NCBI GenBank assembly: GCA_015698045.1
Contig: BLAL01000068.1
Location: 992,001 to 1,056,000, forward strand
Source: Rhizophagus clarus
Taxonomy: Eukaryota; Glomeromycota; Glomeromycetes; Glomerales; Glomeraceae
Reading direction: 5' to 3'
Length of the DNA: 64,000 nucleotides
Position 1 is the first letter of the stretch. Every line of letters begins with the position of its first letter. Made by a program: the position numbers and the translations under genes. A model generated the notes under the pieces. That model made no database searches. It was not told the origin of the DNA and worked only from the letters and a program-made list of their open reading frames with translations. Shown one piece after another: positions 1 to 12,600 of this stretch.

Positions 1-1190
1 TAAAAGTCCAGCAACCTAAAAAAAAACAAAAAATGTTTAGTACATTTAATATTAAAAAAAGTCCCTTCCTCCTCCCTCAAGCTTATATTCCAAGTATTCC
101 AAGTTCTGATTCTGACAACCTAAAATAAAACAAATAAGAAACGTTAGTACATTTTTTTTAATATTAAAAGAATTCCTAACCCCGCGGTCCTTCTCTTATA
201 CTATCTTGCGTAGATCTTGATTCATCCTACCAGCAATCTGCAGAAAAAAAAATAGAAATGTTAGAAATGTTCTATTAAAAAAACAAATCTCTTTTTCCCC
301 CTCTCACTTGCTTCAATTCCAAAGTCTAGTTCGTAGTATTCATTCAGAAACCTACAAAAAAGAAAAGAAGAAATGTTAAAACCATTTCTATTGATAACGA
401 AATTAACCTCCCCTCCTTCCACTCACCTCAATTTCAAAGTCCAGTTTGTATTATTCATCCGGCACCCTACAAAAAAAGGAAACGTTAAAAACGTTTCTGT
501 TAACAATGTTTGTTGACCTCCCCCCTCCATTTACCTAAATTCTAAAGTCTGATTCGTATTATTTATCCAAAAACCTACAAAAAGAAAAGAAGAAGCATTA
601 ACCGTTTCTATTAATAACGAAATTGACTTATCCCCCTCCACTCACTTCAATTCTAAAGTTTAGTTTGTAATATTCGTCTGGTACCCTACAAAAAAAAAGA
701 AACGTTAAAAACGTTTATGTTAATAACGTTTGTTGACCTCCTTCCTCCATTTACCTAAATTTTAAAGTCCAGTTCGTGTTATTCGTCTGAAAACTTACAA
801 AGGAAAAGAAGAAGCGTTAAAACCATTTCTATTAATAACGAAATTGACCTCCCCCACTCCACTCACTTCAATTTTAAAGTCCAGTTCGTAGTATTCATCT
901 GGCACCCTACAAAAAAAGAAACGTTAAAAATGTTTATATTAACAACGTTTGTTGACCTCCTCCCTCCATTTACCTAAATTCTAAAGCTCGGTTCATGTTA
1001 TTTATCCAGAAACCTACAAAAAAGAAAAGAAACGTTAAAAATGTTTCACTTAAAAAAAAACCAAATAAATACACTTCCCTCCCTTCCATTTACATAATTC
1101 CCAAAATTCATTTCATATATTTCATCCGGTATCCTACAATAATAAGAAAAAAAAAAAATTTTTTTAATAATAATTTTTAAAAATTGAATA
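1..1190 (-). repeat. Tandem intron-microexon array A (about 110-bp unit, about 11 units)
   Basis: Read on the minus strand, each unit has a T-rich tract ending in TAG, a 40-nt exon-like block, a GTGAGT or GTAAAT donor and a TTTTTAAC-type branch box. Acceptor sites sit near 15, 119, 236, 351, 466, 574, 685, 794, 906, 1013 and 1133, so spacing is 103-120 bp. At least seven blocks (for example 426-465, 534-573, 645-684, 754-793, 866-905, 973-1012 and 1093-1132) measure exactly 40 nt. Two block types alternate, one ending ATTGAA and one ending TTTAG, giving a dimer of about 220 bp. With straight splicing the 40-nt blocks rotate the frame and meet stops, so this array is probably non-coding or decayed. 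It runs off the left edge of the window. Confidence 0.7.
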
Positions 1191-1686
1191 TGAATATGTA
1201 TGTACCTTATTATTTTTATCCCCAGATCTGAAATAAAAAATAATAATTTTTTTTTTCTTTTTCAAATAAAAAAGATTATCGATGAGTCAAAACTGTCAAA
1301 TGATCAATATTCAATACCAAACTGATCTGAATATTTGGGTCATTAATAAAATAATAAAATAAATAAATAAAATACGTATTACACATTCCTTCCTTTTTTT
1401 ACGTTAACTCATAAATTAAGACTATCATAAATGGTAATCGTACTATTTGATATTACCTTTTATATTTGTAAACAATTTTAACAACCTTTTTTTATTTTTT
1501 TCTTAATAGCGTTCAATAAATGGATTTTTTTAAAAAAAAATTTAATTAAAAAAAATGCTTTTTTTAAGCATTTTTATTTTTATTTTATTTATTTCTTTCG
1601 ATTATCTAAAAAAAACCAAAAAAACAAAATAAAATAAACTGCTGTAACAGACCGTTATTTTATAATTTTATTCTTTCTTTCTAAAA

Positions 1687-1724
<38 letters not shown>

Positions 1725-1862
1725 TAAAAAAGAATTTTTTTTCACTAAAACGGTTGTTGAACCGTTAAGTTTTATTTTTTTTAAAAAAAAAGAAAACCAG
1801 TTATTTGAACTGTTATTTTTTATTTTTTAAACCAGTTTTAAAACTTTATTATTTTTTGTTAG
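1191..1862. other. AT-rich spacer between divergent arrays
   Basis: No gene is visible. The spacer holds a perfect hairpin at 1551-1575 (10-bp arms AAAAATGCTT / AAGCATTTTT), an (AAAT)n microsatellite at about 1684-1722, and a short hairpin at 1749-1766 (AACGGTT / AACCGTT). Confidence 0.6.
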
Positions 1863-2560
1863 ATATGGCATTAGTACGACTTCCTGACTTGAATTTTGTA
1901 ATACTGGAAATGTAAGTTGAGAGGGGTATTGTTTTTGGAATGTTACTAACGTTCCTTTTCTTTTTTTTTCAAGGAAAGGCTCTTGGCTTGAAATTTGGCA
2001 AAATGGTAAGATATAAAGAAGTATTGTGTTTTCTTTATTGCAGGAATGTAATTAACGTTCTTTTTCTCTTTTTTTTCTTTAGAGGTAACACCTGGCTTGG
2101 AATTCAGCAAAATGTAAATTACAAAAGAGTAATTGTGTTTTTTTTTATTGCAGAAACATAACTAATGTTTCTTTTCTTTTCTTTTTTTTTCTCTAGGAAT
2201 GGCTTCTGCTTGAAATTGATGAAATGGTTATAGAAGGAAAAGTCATATTTTTTTTATTACAGAAATGTAACTAACGTTCCCTTTCTCTTTTTTTTCTTTA
2301 GGGACATCTTCTGTATTTAGGATTCACGAAAAAGAATGTATTTTATGAGGTTTTTTTTGTTGTAAGAGCATTAATAATGTTGCTTTTTTTTCTTTATTGT
2401 AGGATTGCTGGGTGATTACTACGAAATACAAACCAGATTTTAAAATTTAGGTAAGGGTCAGATGAGGGATTTTTTGTAAGAAACATTGCTAACGTTTTTT
2501 TTCTTTTTTTATAAGGTTGACTTTTGAATTACTATTTACAAGGTAAAAAAGGACCGTTTT
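1863..2560 (+). repeat. Tandem intron-microexon array B (plus strand)
   Basis: At least seven exon-like blocks run in the plus direction: 1863-1911, 1974-2005, 2083-2113, 2197-2226, 2302-2337, 2403-2450 and 2516-2542 (27-49 nt). They are separated by introns of about 60-85 nt that start GTAAG, GTAAAT, GTTATA or GTATTT and end in a long T tract plus AG. Each intron carries a branch-type box such as TTACTAACGTTC about 20-30 nt before the AG. The block at 2403-2450 resembles the 40-nt block of array A (both contain TACTACGAA and a TTTTAAAATT end), so A and B are diverged relatives pointing away from each other. No shared reading frame across the blocks was found. Confidence 0.65.
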
Positions 2561-3229
2561 TTCATGATTTTTTTAAGGAATGTTGCTTTTGGACATTTCA
2601 GAACAACACTTGAAAAGTAATTAAAGGATAGGAAATTAACCTATTATAGGATTGTTAGTTATGAAAGTGCAAAAGATGATATGGAAAATGATGAACAAAA
2701 ATATATTGTAAGAAATGATGAGAAATGAAAATATATTATAGAAATAATGGAGAGCAAAAATATGTTATTAAAACAAAAAAGATACAAAAATATGTTATAG
2801 GAAGTTTTAATTTATCAAATAATCTATTAGTGTTTTTTAGTATCTTTAAATTTGTATGATGATTTAAATAAATCTAACGATATAATAAATCTGGCCAAAA
2901 TTTTATTAATTCTGGCCAAAATTAAAATTGTGCTAGTTGTTTTTTTTTTTATTTTTTAAAAATCGTATACATTTTTTTTTTGATCATTATATTACACATC
3001 CTTAACTAATATATACTTTGTATAACAAAATTTAATATATTCAGATGAGTGGACAAATCTGCCAATATGCTTTGCTTTTATTTGATAAATATTTTTTTTT
3101 GCTCTTGTTTAATAAATAATTTTTTTTCGCCTTGTTTAATAGATATATAATTTTGTTTCCTTTATTTTTTTATTAATTTTATTCTATCATCACTTTTGTA
3201 TAAGCATTTTTCTAAATATTTTATTACTC
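2561..3229. other. AT-rich intergenic region
   Basis: No gene or structured repeat was recognised here beyond A/T runs and a few short repeats such as AAATATGTTAT. Confidence 0.5.
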
Positions 3230-3247
3230 TTGATATCACAAAGAAAA

Positions 3248-3625
3248 ATGGAAGAAGGTTTCATTATTGTAAATAAGGATCAACAAATACAAAAATTAAA
3301 TATCCAATTTTTAGAAATATTTCAGAAAAATGCAAAATTAGTGTCTAATACATTTAAAACAATAGAGAGTTTTTTTGAAACTGTTAAAAAGCAGTTATGT
3401 TCTGTTAATAATTTGATATATATTGTAAGGGATCTAACAACATCAGGGAAAGCATTATTAAAAAAAGTACCATCAGAAATGATATTAAGAAGAGAATCAA
3501 AAATAAAAAAGTGGTCAAGAAGAGTAATATCATTAGAAAAAGCACCACTATCTGGAGGGGAAGCACCTGCACTATTATCTGAATTTTCTGCTGATAATAT
3601 TGAATTATCAATTTCTACTAAATAG
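3248..3625 (+). CDS. Hypothetical protein, 125 aa
   Basis: An open frame of 125 codons begins MEEGFIIVNK. A start six codons earlier (3230) would not be an ATG in the genomic sequence. The product is hydrophilic with an amphipathic helical look in the middle (LEIFQKNAK, SFFETVKKQL) and a Ser/Pro/Ala-rich end (APLSGGEAPALLSE). I recognise no family and see no signal peptide or membrane span. Codon use is less A/T-extreme than the flanks, and the frame is long for such A+T-rich DNA, which are the only arguments that it is real. It lies between repeat arrays, so it may be part of a repeat family. Confidence 0.35.
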   Translation: MEEGFIIVNKDQQIQKLNIQFLEIFQKNAKLVSNTFKTIESFFETVKKQLCSVNNLIYIVRDLTTSGKALLKKVPSEMILRRESKIKKWSRRVISLEKAPLSGGEAPALLSEFSADNIELSISTK

Positions 3626-3918
3626 ATAGCTCCAGTTATTAGTTTCAAGAATCTATATTATGCATATTCATATTATGGATATGACTTTAGGCATTGTCTT
3701 AACATTTTACCATAATATATAAATACATGTTTAAAATATTGGGTGCAAAGACACAAATAAAGTAATTGTACTCAAAAAAGAGCTCCAACTCTATACAAAT
3801 CAGATTTCATGTTACTTTTAGAAATAATTAATAAAGTCTTTATAAGAAATAATTAGAATACAAAAATTAATTTAATTATACCAGTATATATAATTTTTGA
3901 ATCTTGCTAATTTGCTCC

Positions 3919-5323
3919 CTGGGTGAAATCACCCAGATGATTTCACCTGTAAATAATTTGCCAAAATTCAGGTGATTTACACATATAAAAAATTTTACCT
4001 CGGGTGATTTCACTCATAATTAATTTATGAAATTTGATTGGCTAAAATTTACAATATTACACATGTAAAGAATCTAATGATCGGCTAATTTTTATTTGAA
4101 AATTTCTGTTAAATAATTAATCTGACTACAAAAATAATAAAATTTATTTATATATTAAATTATAACTTTATTTATTTAAATACTGTTTATCAAAGTACAA
4201 TTATTTATCTTTAATGTAACTAGTAATGATAATAATTATATAAAAAAAAGTCTAACAATAATGGTAAAAAGAGAGAGAAAAAATGGAAATAATAAAAAAG
4301 AATCATTAGAAACAAAAAAAAACCAATGGGATGAAATGGTGACATAAAGTATAATTGGAGACAAAGAAAATGATAGGGAATGAAAGAGATAGCAGAAAAA
4401 GAAAAGATAGTGAAAAGACGAGGAAAAGGACGTGAAAATAAAAAAAAATAGGATTGAAAACAAAAGGAAATAGGGACGAAGTGAAAGGGGACAAAAACGA
4501 AAATAAAAAGATAATGAGAGAGGACAAAAAACAAAAGGATAACGAGAAGATGATGAATGAAAAGATGATATGGGTAAAATGATGATAAAAGTGAAATGAT
4601 GATGAGGGTAAAATGATGATAAAGGTGAAATGAAAAGAAAAGGAAAACAAATTAACGAAAAGACAAACCATAAAAGAAGAAAAAATAGAGTTAGTAAATT
4701 AAAATATGAAAACAAATTTGAATAAAAATATAGAGAAGAAAAAACTGCCATACCTTGTTCGCAAAACTAAGACTTAAAAAAAGAAAAGAATTAGAAACAA
4801 GAAAATAAAAAAGAGGAAAAAAAAAAAAGCAATATAAAAAAAAAAGAAGCAATATACTTTAATGCAAAACTGGAAGAAATTAAAGACTTAAAAAGAGAAA
4901 AGAAATAAGAAATGAAAAGAAAAATGAAAACAAAAAAGAAGGAAGGATGAAAAAATAACACTTTTAGCGTGAAACTGAAAGAGCTTAAAAGACCTAAAAG
5001 AAGAGGAAAGAAATTAGAAACAAGAAAGAAAAATGAAAACAAAAGAAGGAAAAAAAGAACATACCTGCATACTTTTGACCAAGTAAAGGGAAGTGAAAGG
5101 GATGAAAAAAAGAAAGGGAGTGAAAAAAAACAAAAAAAAAGAAGGGGGAGTGAAGAAACAAAAAAAAAATAAAGGGAAGTGAAAAGGAACGAAAAAAAAT
5201 AAAGAGGGAGTAAAAAAAAATAAACAAAAAAACTGCAAAAATTAATTGGGTTAAATCACTTATATCGAAATAATTAAATTATAAAAATCAATCAGGTGAT
5301 ATCATCCGAGTTATATCACCTCC
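3919..5323. mobile_element. Non-autonomous element with imperfect TIRs and purine-rich interior
   Basis: Left end 3919-3949 and right end 5293-5322 are inverted copies, about 30 bp with roughly 20 to 23 matches, built on GGTGA...GATGATNTCACCTG. The left end is also a small palindrome (CTGGGTGA AA TCACCCAG). The interior has no convincing gene. No clean target duplication was found. Confidence 0.45.
4240..5225. repeat. About 1-kb polypurine stretch with about 105-bp periodicity
   Basis: The plus strand is almost only A and G (GAAA, GGAAAAG and GATGATGAA types) for nearly 1 kb. Within it, similar segments recur near 4758, 4862 and 4970 (GCAAAACT or GTGAAACTG followed by a GAAATTAGAAACAAG-like stretch), giving a period of about 105 bp. 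On the minus strand these look like T-rich intron ends followed by short exon-like blocks with GTATG donors, much like the other arrays. The Phe/Ser-rich open frames on the minus strand are by-products of the purine bias. Confidence 0.5.
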
Positions 5324-5329
5324 AGTTAA

Positions 5330-7455
5330 AATTAGTTATAATCATAATTTTTTTTTGATTTAATAATATAAATTTTTAATACAGGCAGCGGAAAAATGAT
5401 TTTTTTAATAATTTGTAAATTGAAGAAGGAAATTTTTAGTTTTTTTTTTTAAAAAAAAAAAAATAAATGGAAAGGTTCATATTTTTAATACATAAGGTAA
5501 TGATCAGTATTTCAATTTTTGATAATTTTCTTTTATTTTAATTATATGTTTTAATCAGCTTTTTTTAATAATTTATTTAAGGTAGCTGGATGTCTTCTCA
5601 CTTATTTTTTCAATAATTTTATATATTATAAGGTAATAATAATTATCATCATTAATATTTTAATTTAGTTTATTTTAATATTTTTTTTTTGTAATCCACA
5701 TAAAAGACTTGGTATATAACAAATACTATGAACCTTTTTTTTTAATAATTAAAGTGAAATAATTTTTTTTTCTTTATAAAGTTTTATTTTAAATATTATT
5801 TAGTTGCGATAGCAAAAATAAGACTTGAATTTTTTTTTATTTTTTAAGTTTATTTGGATATGCTGATTGGTAAGACAAAACTTAATAGTTTCTGGTTTTT
5901 TGTAAAGAGTAAAATTTTATACAAATAATAAAATATCAGATATAATATCATAATGATATATTGGCAGTATTGTTTAGATTTAATTCTTAAAATTATTTTT
6001 TTTATTTTATATTAACTGATACAATAAATTAATACTAATATCATACGAATAATTAATAAAAAATTATTATCGTTTTAATATATTAATAATAAAGTCAGGG
6101 ATTTATTGATATATATATATGTATATTTTTTTTATTCTTGATGACAAATATACCATTATTTGATTGTTTTATTCTTTATTAATAAAAAATCCTAAATAAA
6201 TAATTGCAAATTAAAAGATAATACAGTATATTTCAAAGATGTGAAAATTTTTTTTAAAATATTATGCAAATTATAACTAATTTAGAAAAAAAAAGGGATA
6301 ATAATCAAATAATACAATTTTTTTTTAATAACTAAAATGATATATTTACTTCTGGTAAATCTTAACAATCTTTTTAATCACTTTCATTTTGTCAATCCTC
6401 ATCTCAAATTATCAATCATCATGTAATCGAAGTTATCCTACACACTGCATCCAATAAATTATAGTTCTTAATTAATTAAAACAATCTGTTTTATATTTTT
6501 TTTAATATTTTTAAGTCTGTTTCTATAAACTAAGTTTTTAAGTTTTTTAGTTATAAATATTATCTATTTATTTTCACATTCAACCAAAACTTGATCCCAA
6601 TTATTGTAATTTTATTGATCATATTGTTACTTCTGCTTTTGTTATTATTCTATTTGAGATACATTGCTTCGTTATTATTTCAATTCTACAATTGTTGATA
6701 TAACCTTCTTATTAAATAATTAGATTCATTTAATTTATCTTGATAATGATAAATATTATGCCTTTATTTGATCGCATACAGAAAATTTGCTTTATTTATG
6801 ATACGAAAAGAACAAAAAATAATTATTATTCTATGGCTATAAACTTTATCATAATGCAATATTTAATGATTTTTTTATTATATCTATTCACAATATAATT
6901 AAATAATTGCAACGATATTATTTTAGTATCATGTAAATGATATTACTATGTGATCATGTAATTGACTTTGTATTGATCGTTTAATTAAAATCTTTATTAT
7001 TTGTTAAAATATTCACACAGCAGTTATTTCTACATTCTCTTTTTCTCTCTACTCTCAACAATAAAAAAGTTTTTTAATTATAATATCAACAATTATATGC
7101 ACATTTGTAGTATTTTATTCCAGTGTAATAATGCAAGTTTATTTGATAGGTATGAAACAAAAATAATTATTTATAACCATATCAATTGTTTTTCTTTTTT
7201 TCAAGTCCTCACTGTGCAAATATTGTTGTTTACCAGAAATATTTTTTAATATAACAGAAATTCAGATTGTATTTTTTATTTACTTATTGTTTTTTTTTAA
7301 TTTCTGTGTTTAATAATATTTGCAACAAAATATTTGTGACAAAATTTGATAATGTGTGCAACAAAGTTTCAGTATAATATTATTTCCTCTCTCTTTTTAG
7401 GAATTTGTAATTGTTATGTTTTATCTTTTTATTTTTCTTTGTTTAGAAACGTTAC
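5330..7455. other. AT-rich intergenic region
   Basis: No gene was recognised. The stretch consists of A/T runs and scattered ATAATATCAT-like words. Short open frames, for example 7001-7249, are Phe/Ile/Tyr-rich and look like composition artefacts. Confidence 0.5.
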
Positions 7456-7599
7456 AACTAGGCATATTAACGGTCTGATCCAGTCTGTTTTGGTCTGGTC
7501 TTCATTAGTTCTTGGTCTGAAACTGGACTGAGATTGGGACCAAGTGTTCCTATAGAATCACAATCTGGACCACAGTCCTATAAAAAAATTCATAAAAAA

Positions 7600-8488
7600 A
7601 AATTCTTTTTAGACTCAAGATAACTGGCATTTTTTAGAAATATTTTGAACACCTAATGCCTTTAATTTTTAAAAGTGAATTAATTAAAAAAAAAAAATTC
7701 TATTTGAACATTTCCTTATTTTAGAAATACCAAGATATGAGATTTTTAAAAGTACTAATAAGTACTTTTTTACATAATAAAAATGTAAAAAAAAAATAAA
7801 AGAAATATTAATTTTTACTTTTACTATTACTATCTTTACTACTACTATCACTGTCTTCACTGTTAATAATATTAGTATTTTCTTTATATTTTTTTTGTAA
7901 GAAAAAAATATTTTATGATTTTGTTTTATTTATTTTTTATTAAATTTGGTCTAAATAAATGTTTGTTTATAAAAAATATAAACTTTATTAACTTGTTTAT
8001 TTTAAAAAAAAAAATTCTTATTTTTACGAGTAAGCAAAAAAAAATTTATATTAATTTGATTACATTATTAGACAAATAAGTTAATTATTTACTGATCAAT
8101 ATTAACAAATTTGTAATATTTTTTTTAATTATACTTTTTTTGTAAAAAAAAAATATTTTATCATAAAATTTACAAATCTTCAAATTTTCGTCATAAACTT
8201 CATTAACTTGTTTATTTTAAACAAAAAAATTTTCATATTTATTTTATAGTAAATAAAAAAAAATTTTTTGTCACCAGTTTTGTTTAGTAAACAAAAAAAG
8301 ATTTAATAAATTTGTTAATAATTTACACCAATCTAAATATTTTCTAATAGTTTTTATATTAAACATAATTGATAGCAAATTGAATTTAAATTTTTATAAA
8401 TTATAATAACAAATAATTAATTATAAAAATAAAAACTTGATCAGTCTTATTGAATTGAATCAGTCCTAATCAATCTGGTCTTAGGACC
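7600..8488. other. AT-rich interior between GGTC-rich end and inner element
   Basis: No gene was seen. There are imperfect repeats of the form TAAACTT(T/C)ATTAACTTGTTTATTTTAAA near 7980 and 8196. Confidence 0.4.
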
Positions 8489-9578
8489 ATATAGAACAAA
8501 ATGGGGGTTCTGGAACAAGATTTCCGAATAGGTATAATTAGTGTAAGCCTCTCCCGGCTTATTTCCCAATATATGAAATTTATGTAATCTTTTTTTAACC
8601 CCAAATTTATTTCCAAGATCAGTAAACATATCGAAATCTAATATCAAATTCAGACTTAAGATCAAGCTGGGCTCAAATCCTGTTAACATACCCATTTTGC
8701 CCAAATTTTTAGTTTTCAAGTTAAAGGAGATAACCATCTTTGTTAACGCGCTGGCATGATTTTAATCTCAAATAATATAACAAAAAAAGTATGCCATATT
8801 GCTTGCCTCTTAGGAGAACGCTGAACACCGAGAACCAAAGTGTCTGAGTGTGTTCAGCGTTCGACCTGTCAAGCATAATTTGCATATCAGATTTTATGTT
8901 ATACTAGAAATAATTCTAAAGCTGATTTATGTGCGTAAACAAAATAAAAAATTTACACCTAAGCTTGTCTTAGGTATAAATTTGTTGTATTCGAAAATAA
9001 AGTTAAAAGGATATTAACCATATTCTAGTATACCATTATTTTTGATATGCATGAAGCCATTCTGGAGCCAATTCTTTCAAATAAGTATTAAGAAAAAAAT
9101 TCGGATTAGGTGTAAAAAAAAAATTCACCAAGATAAGTCTCACCCATAAGTGTAAAAAAAAAAATTCATCTGGCTAAGTCTCACCTTAAAATTATATCAA
9201 ATAGTATACACAAAATAGGTTTAAGAACTCTGCGGAGCATGTATACAAGGAAAATTGGACTATTATACTTCCTGATATGTACCCAAGGCTCTATCTCGAA
9301 GCCTATTAATATATTGGATTACATAATATCCACTAGCATGTTTTCTACAAAGACCAGGTTTAGAGCTAGTCAGCTTGCCACATACACTACAAGGAAAACG
9401 CTTCCTAGCTTTTCAATGTTCATGGTACCCTTCAGACTGACGGCAGGTACGCCTACAGACACCTCCAGTTCTGAGTAAATAGTTGCAGTAATATTCACCT
9501 ATCATGGTAGTAAGAAATAAATATTTTATTTTAAACAAAAGTTTTCGTAATATTAATACAAGCACCGGAGTTGCAACA
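8489..9578 (+). repeat. Left terminal inverted repeat of the Polinton-like element
   Basis: The repeat is 1090 bp and inverted to 20118-21207, which has the same length. It contains two strong hairpins (8816-8862 and 8948-8982), a direct repeat of about 38 bp at 9110-9186 (GTGTAAAAAAA...TTCA...AAGTCTCACC), and a copy of a small Cys-rich frame on its minus strand. The box AACAAAAGTTTTCGTA at about 9533-9550 recurs at about 9640, just upstream of the polymerase region, and may be a shared promoter element. Confidence 0.8.
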
Positions 9579-9697
9579 CCTGTGGTTTGAAAAAATTAGA
9601 ATACATATAGTCGTATACCCTGAATAAATAATTATTTTTAAACAAAAGTTTTCGTACTATTAATACAAACAATTGAATACATACCCATATAATCAAA

Positions 9698-12600
9698 ATG
9701 ATTCCGCCTTATCCTCGTTGTGATAAAGATGATTTTAAAAAGTCTTGTGATCAAACAAATCATCTAAATAGGAAACATAAATGTAAACCCAGAAATATTC
9801 AAGAAGATCGAATAAATGAACCAGTTTCTGTTACTAAATCAGATGTAGTTCCATCTTCTAGTCAAAAAGAGACTATACAATTATCTATAGAGGACTTAAC
9901 TAATTGGCTAGCGAATCCTGAGATAAAAAATAACCCAAGCATTATTAGTAAAAAGATTCCAAAAACAGATGCAGAATGGTTTAATTTAATGGGTCGCAAA
10001 GCTGAGATATCCTATCAATCTGAAGAGGATCCTGAAGCAGGACCTGGTCCAGCAACTCAAGCTCATAGAGATGTTGAGCAACAAGACGCAATCCTAAAGG
10101 AACCTACTCAGAAGGATATTATCTTTAAAGAATGTCCAGTTGGAAGGGATCCAGAAAGACCACATAGAAATCGTTCATTAATGAGCAAATGGGTGGGCAA
10201 AATCCCCCATCCAGATGACAATCCAATATATACTTTTATTTAACAAATAGCTAAGCCAGAAGAATATAAAAAATTACCATACATGCCTCAACTTATAGGA
10301 TTAATTCGTCCAAAAATAAAGGAAGTTCTTCAAACAGAGCTTCATAAAAAAGATCAAATAAAATCAGCCATAGTAGCATTGTGCCAATATTCAATTGCTA
10401 AAGAAAGCCAGATGATACAAGCGAACCAGCAGAAGTAGAGAAATATCATAGAGGAGATATGCGAGCAATTCTTTTAGAAGAGGATATAGAGGAGTACATA
10501 ATCAAAACTATTGGGGAAATAGATGTGCAAATTGAGGGAACATTAAAGAAAGGATCTCGTTATATTCTCAAACGAATTCTTGAAATATCTATTGAGACAT
10601 ATACACTTCGTAGAGCCCTTGGAGAGTCTTACATCCCTACTCCCAAGAAATTAGCTAATACAAAGAGTACAATCAATCCAGATAATCAAGGTCTCATTAA
10701 TTCAGAAACAAATAGGCCTTCAGAAAGATGTCTTCAAGGTGCATTGGGTGCATATTTTGCTCATCAGGATGGACATACAGATCATCTAGAACGAATCTTT
10801 CGAGCTAAGAAATACAAGCTCTATTTAGATATTGTTAAGTTAGATGGTATCCCAATGCCAACTTCCATCTGTTCACGTATATTTGATAAAATTGAGAAGA
10901 TGAATCCAGATATCTCCATCAGTGTCTGGGGATGGAATGAAGAATCGGCCATCCCAAAAGCTGTAATAGCTAGTAAAAACTTTAAAAGAAAACATAAAAT
11001 TCAATTATTGGCTCTTACAGATATTATCAAATCTGAGGATGAAGATAAATACGGGCAAAAAAACCACTTTCTCTGGATCAAAAATCATAGCAAATTAATA
11101 TACGGGGATACTGCGCATAAAGAAAAGAAGTATCTATGTGATGGATGCTTTCAAAGCTGGACCTCTGAAAAAACTCTAGAACGTCATTTAGAATGGTGTC
11201 CAGGATTACATGAAAATGCATTCCAGAGAGTTGCAATGCCAGTGAAAGGGGTTAATGATTTTGAGGGGTTCAAAAACTATGGTAGGATGATCAATGCCCC
11301 ATGTGTCATCATAGTTGATTTCGAGGCCGACAACAAGAAGTGTGATGAAGCATATGGAGGAAGCATGCGAAAACTAGCTGAACAGAAGGCTAATAGTTTC
11401 TGCTACCTGGTTCACTGGATTGACACTGGAGATGTATGGGGTCCATTCCTATACAGAGGAGAAAATGCCACCCAAGAATTTGTTCAAAGAATCGATCAGG
11501 AATTGGTCAAAATCAATGAGGTCCTAGCTATCAAGCATAAGCGAATTGAGACTGAGGAAGACAAGAAAAGATTTGCTGAAGCTATTAGCTGTTGGATTTG
11601 CAAAGGTAAGTTCGATATAGATACAAATGAAATAGAGCGCTTAGAAGATAAAATAACCTATCTTAAAGAGAAGCTAAAAAACTTTAAAAAAGAGTTAGCA
11701 GAATATAATGCCATCCAAACAACTATTGATAAGGCAACTAAAGCTATTGACAGCGAAAAAGCTAAGACTAATAAGGTTTGGGATCATTGCCATATCACAG
11801 GTAAGTTTCGTGGATCAGCTCATAGGGATTGCAATCTCAAACTCCAGATTCAAGCTTGGAAGACCCCAATCCCAGTTATCTTCCACAACTTCCGGGGTTA
11901 TGATTCTCACTTGGTTTGTGAATCTGTTGGACGATCAGCTAATGCTCTTCATATCCAAGTCATAGCTGAAACATTTGAGCGATATAAGGCTATGAAAGTA
12001 GGTCAGCTCAAATATATCGATAGCCAGCAGTTCATGAACAATAGCTTGGCAAATCTCACAAAAAACTTGGGCGACAACCACCCCATTACTAGCCAGCACT
12101 TTAAAGGCTTTACTCCTAGCCAAATTTCCCTAGCAACTCGTAAGGGAATATATTATTATGACTATATTGATTCTCAAGATAGATTCTTGGAGACTGAACT
12201 CCCACCAATTTACGAATTTATTTCAACCCTAAAAGGGAAGATCTCACAGGAAGACTAGCATCATGCACAAAAAGTATGGAAAACATATGACTGTAAAAAT
12301 CTAGGTGAGTACCATGATCTTTATCTTAAAATTGACGTACTCTCTCTTGCAGATGTCTGGACCCAATTCTGAAAGACATGTATAAAATATTATGAGCTTG
12401 ATCCCAGCCACTATGTCTCTGCCCTATCCTTATCCTGGGATGCGATACTCAAGAAAACTGGGGTTAAAATCGAGCTATTTACAGATATGTCTATACATGA
12501 CTTTATCGAGAAAGTCAAGAGGGGTGGTATATCTAAGGCTTGTAAGCGATATTTCAAAGCCAATAATCCCAAGATGGGTCAGACATTCAACCCATCCAAA

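Noticed and set aside
1-1190. CRISPR array
   Set aside because: The regular spacing is superficially similar, but the whole unit is repeated with no unique spacers, and the genome is eukaryotic.
4220-4751. Overlapping Phe/Ser/Leu-rich minus-strand frames up to 171 aa
   Set aside because: They arise from the polypurine bias of the other strand; three frames overlap and none shows a domain.
8447-8737. 96-aa minus-strand frame with a near-identical mirror at 20959-21252
   Set aside because: The pair exists because the DNA is the terminal inverted repeat, and the frames run past the repeat's outer end into unrelated flanks. No family signature.
9239-9478. 79-aa frame in the left TIR, mirrored at 20218-20457
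   Set aside because: Antisense to the Cys-rich frame; Thr/Ser-rich shadow with no features.
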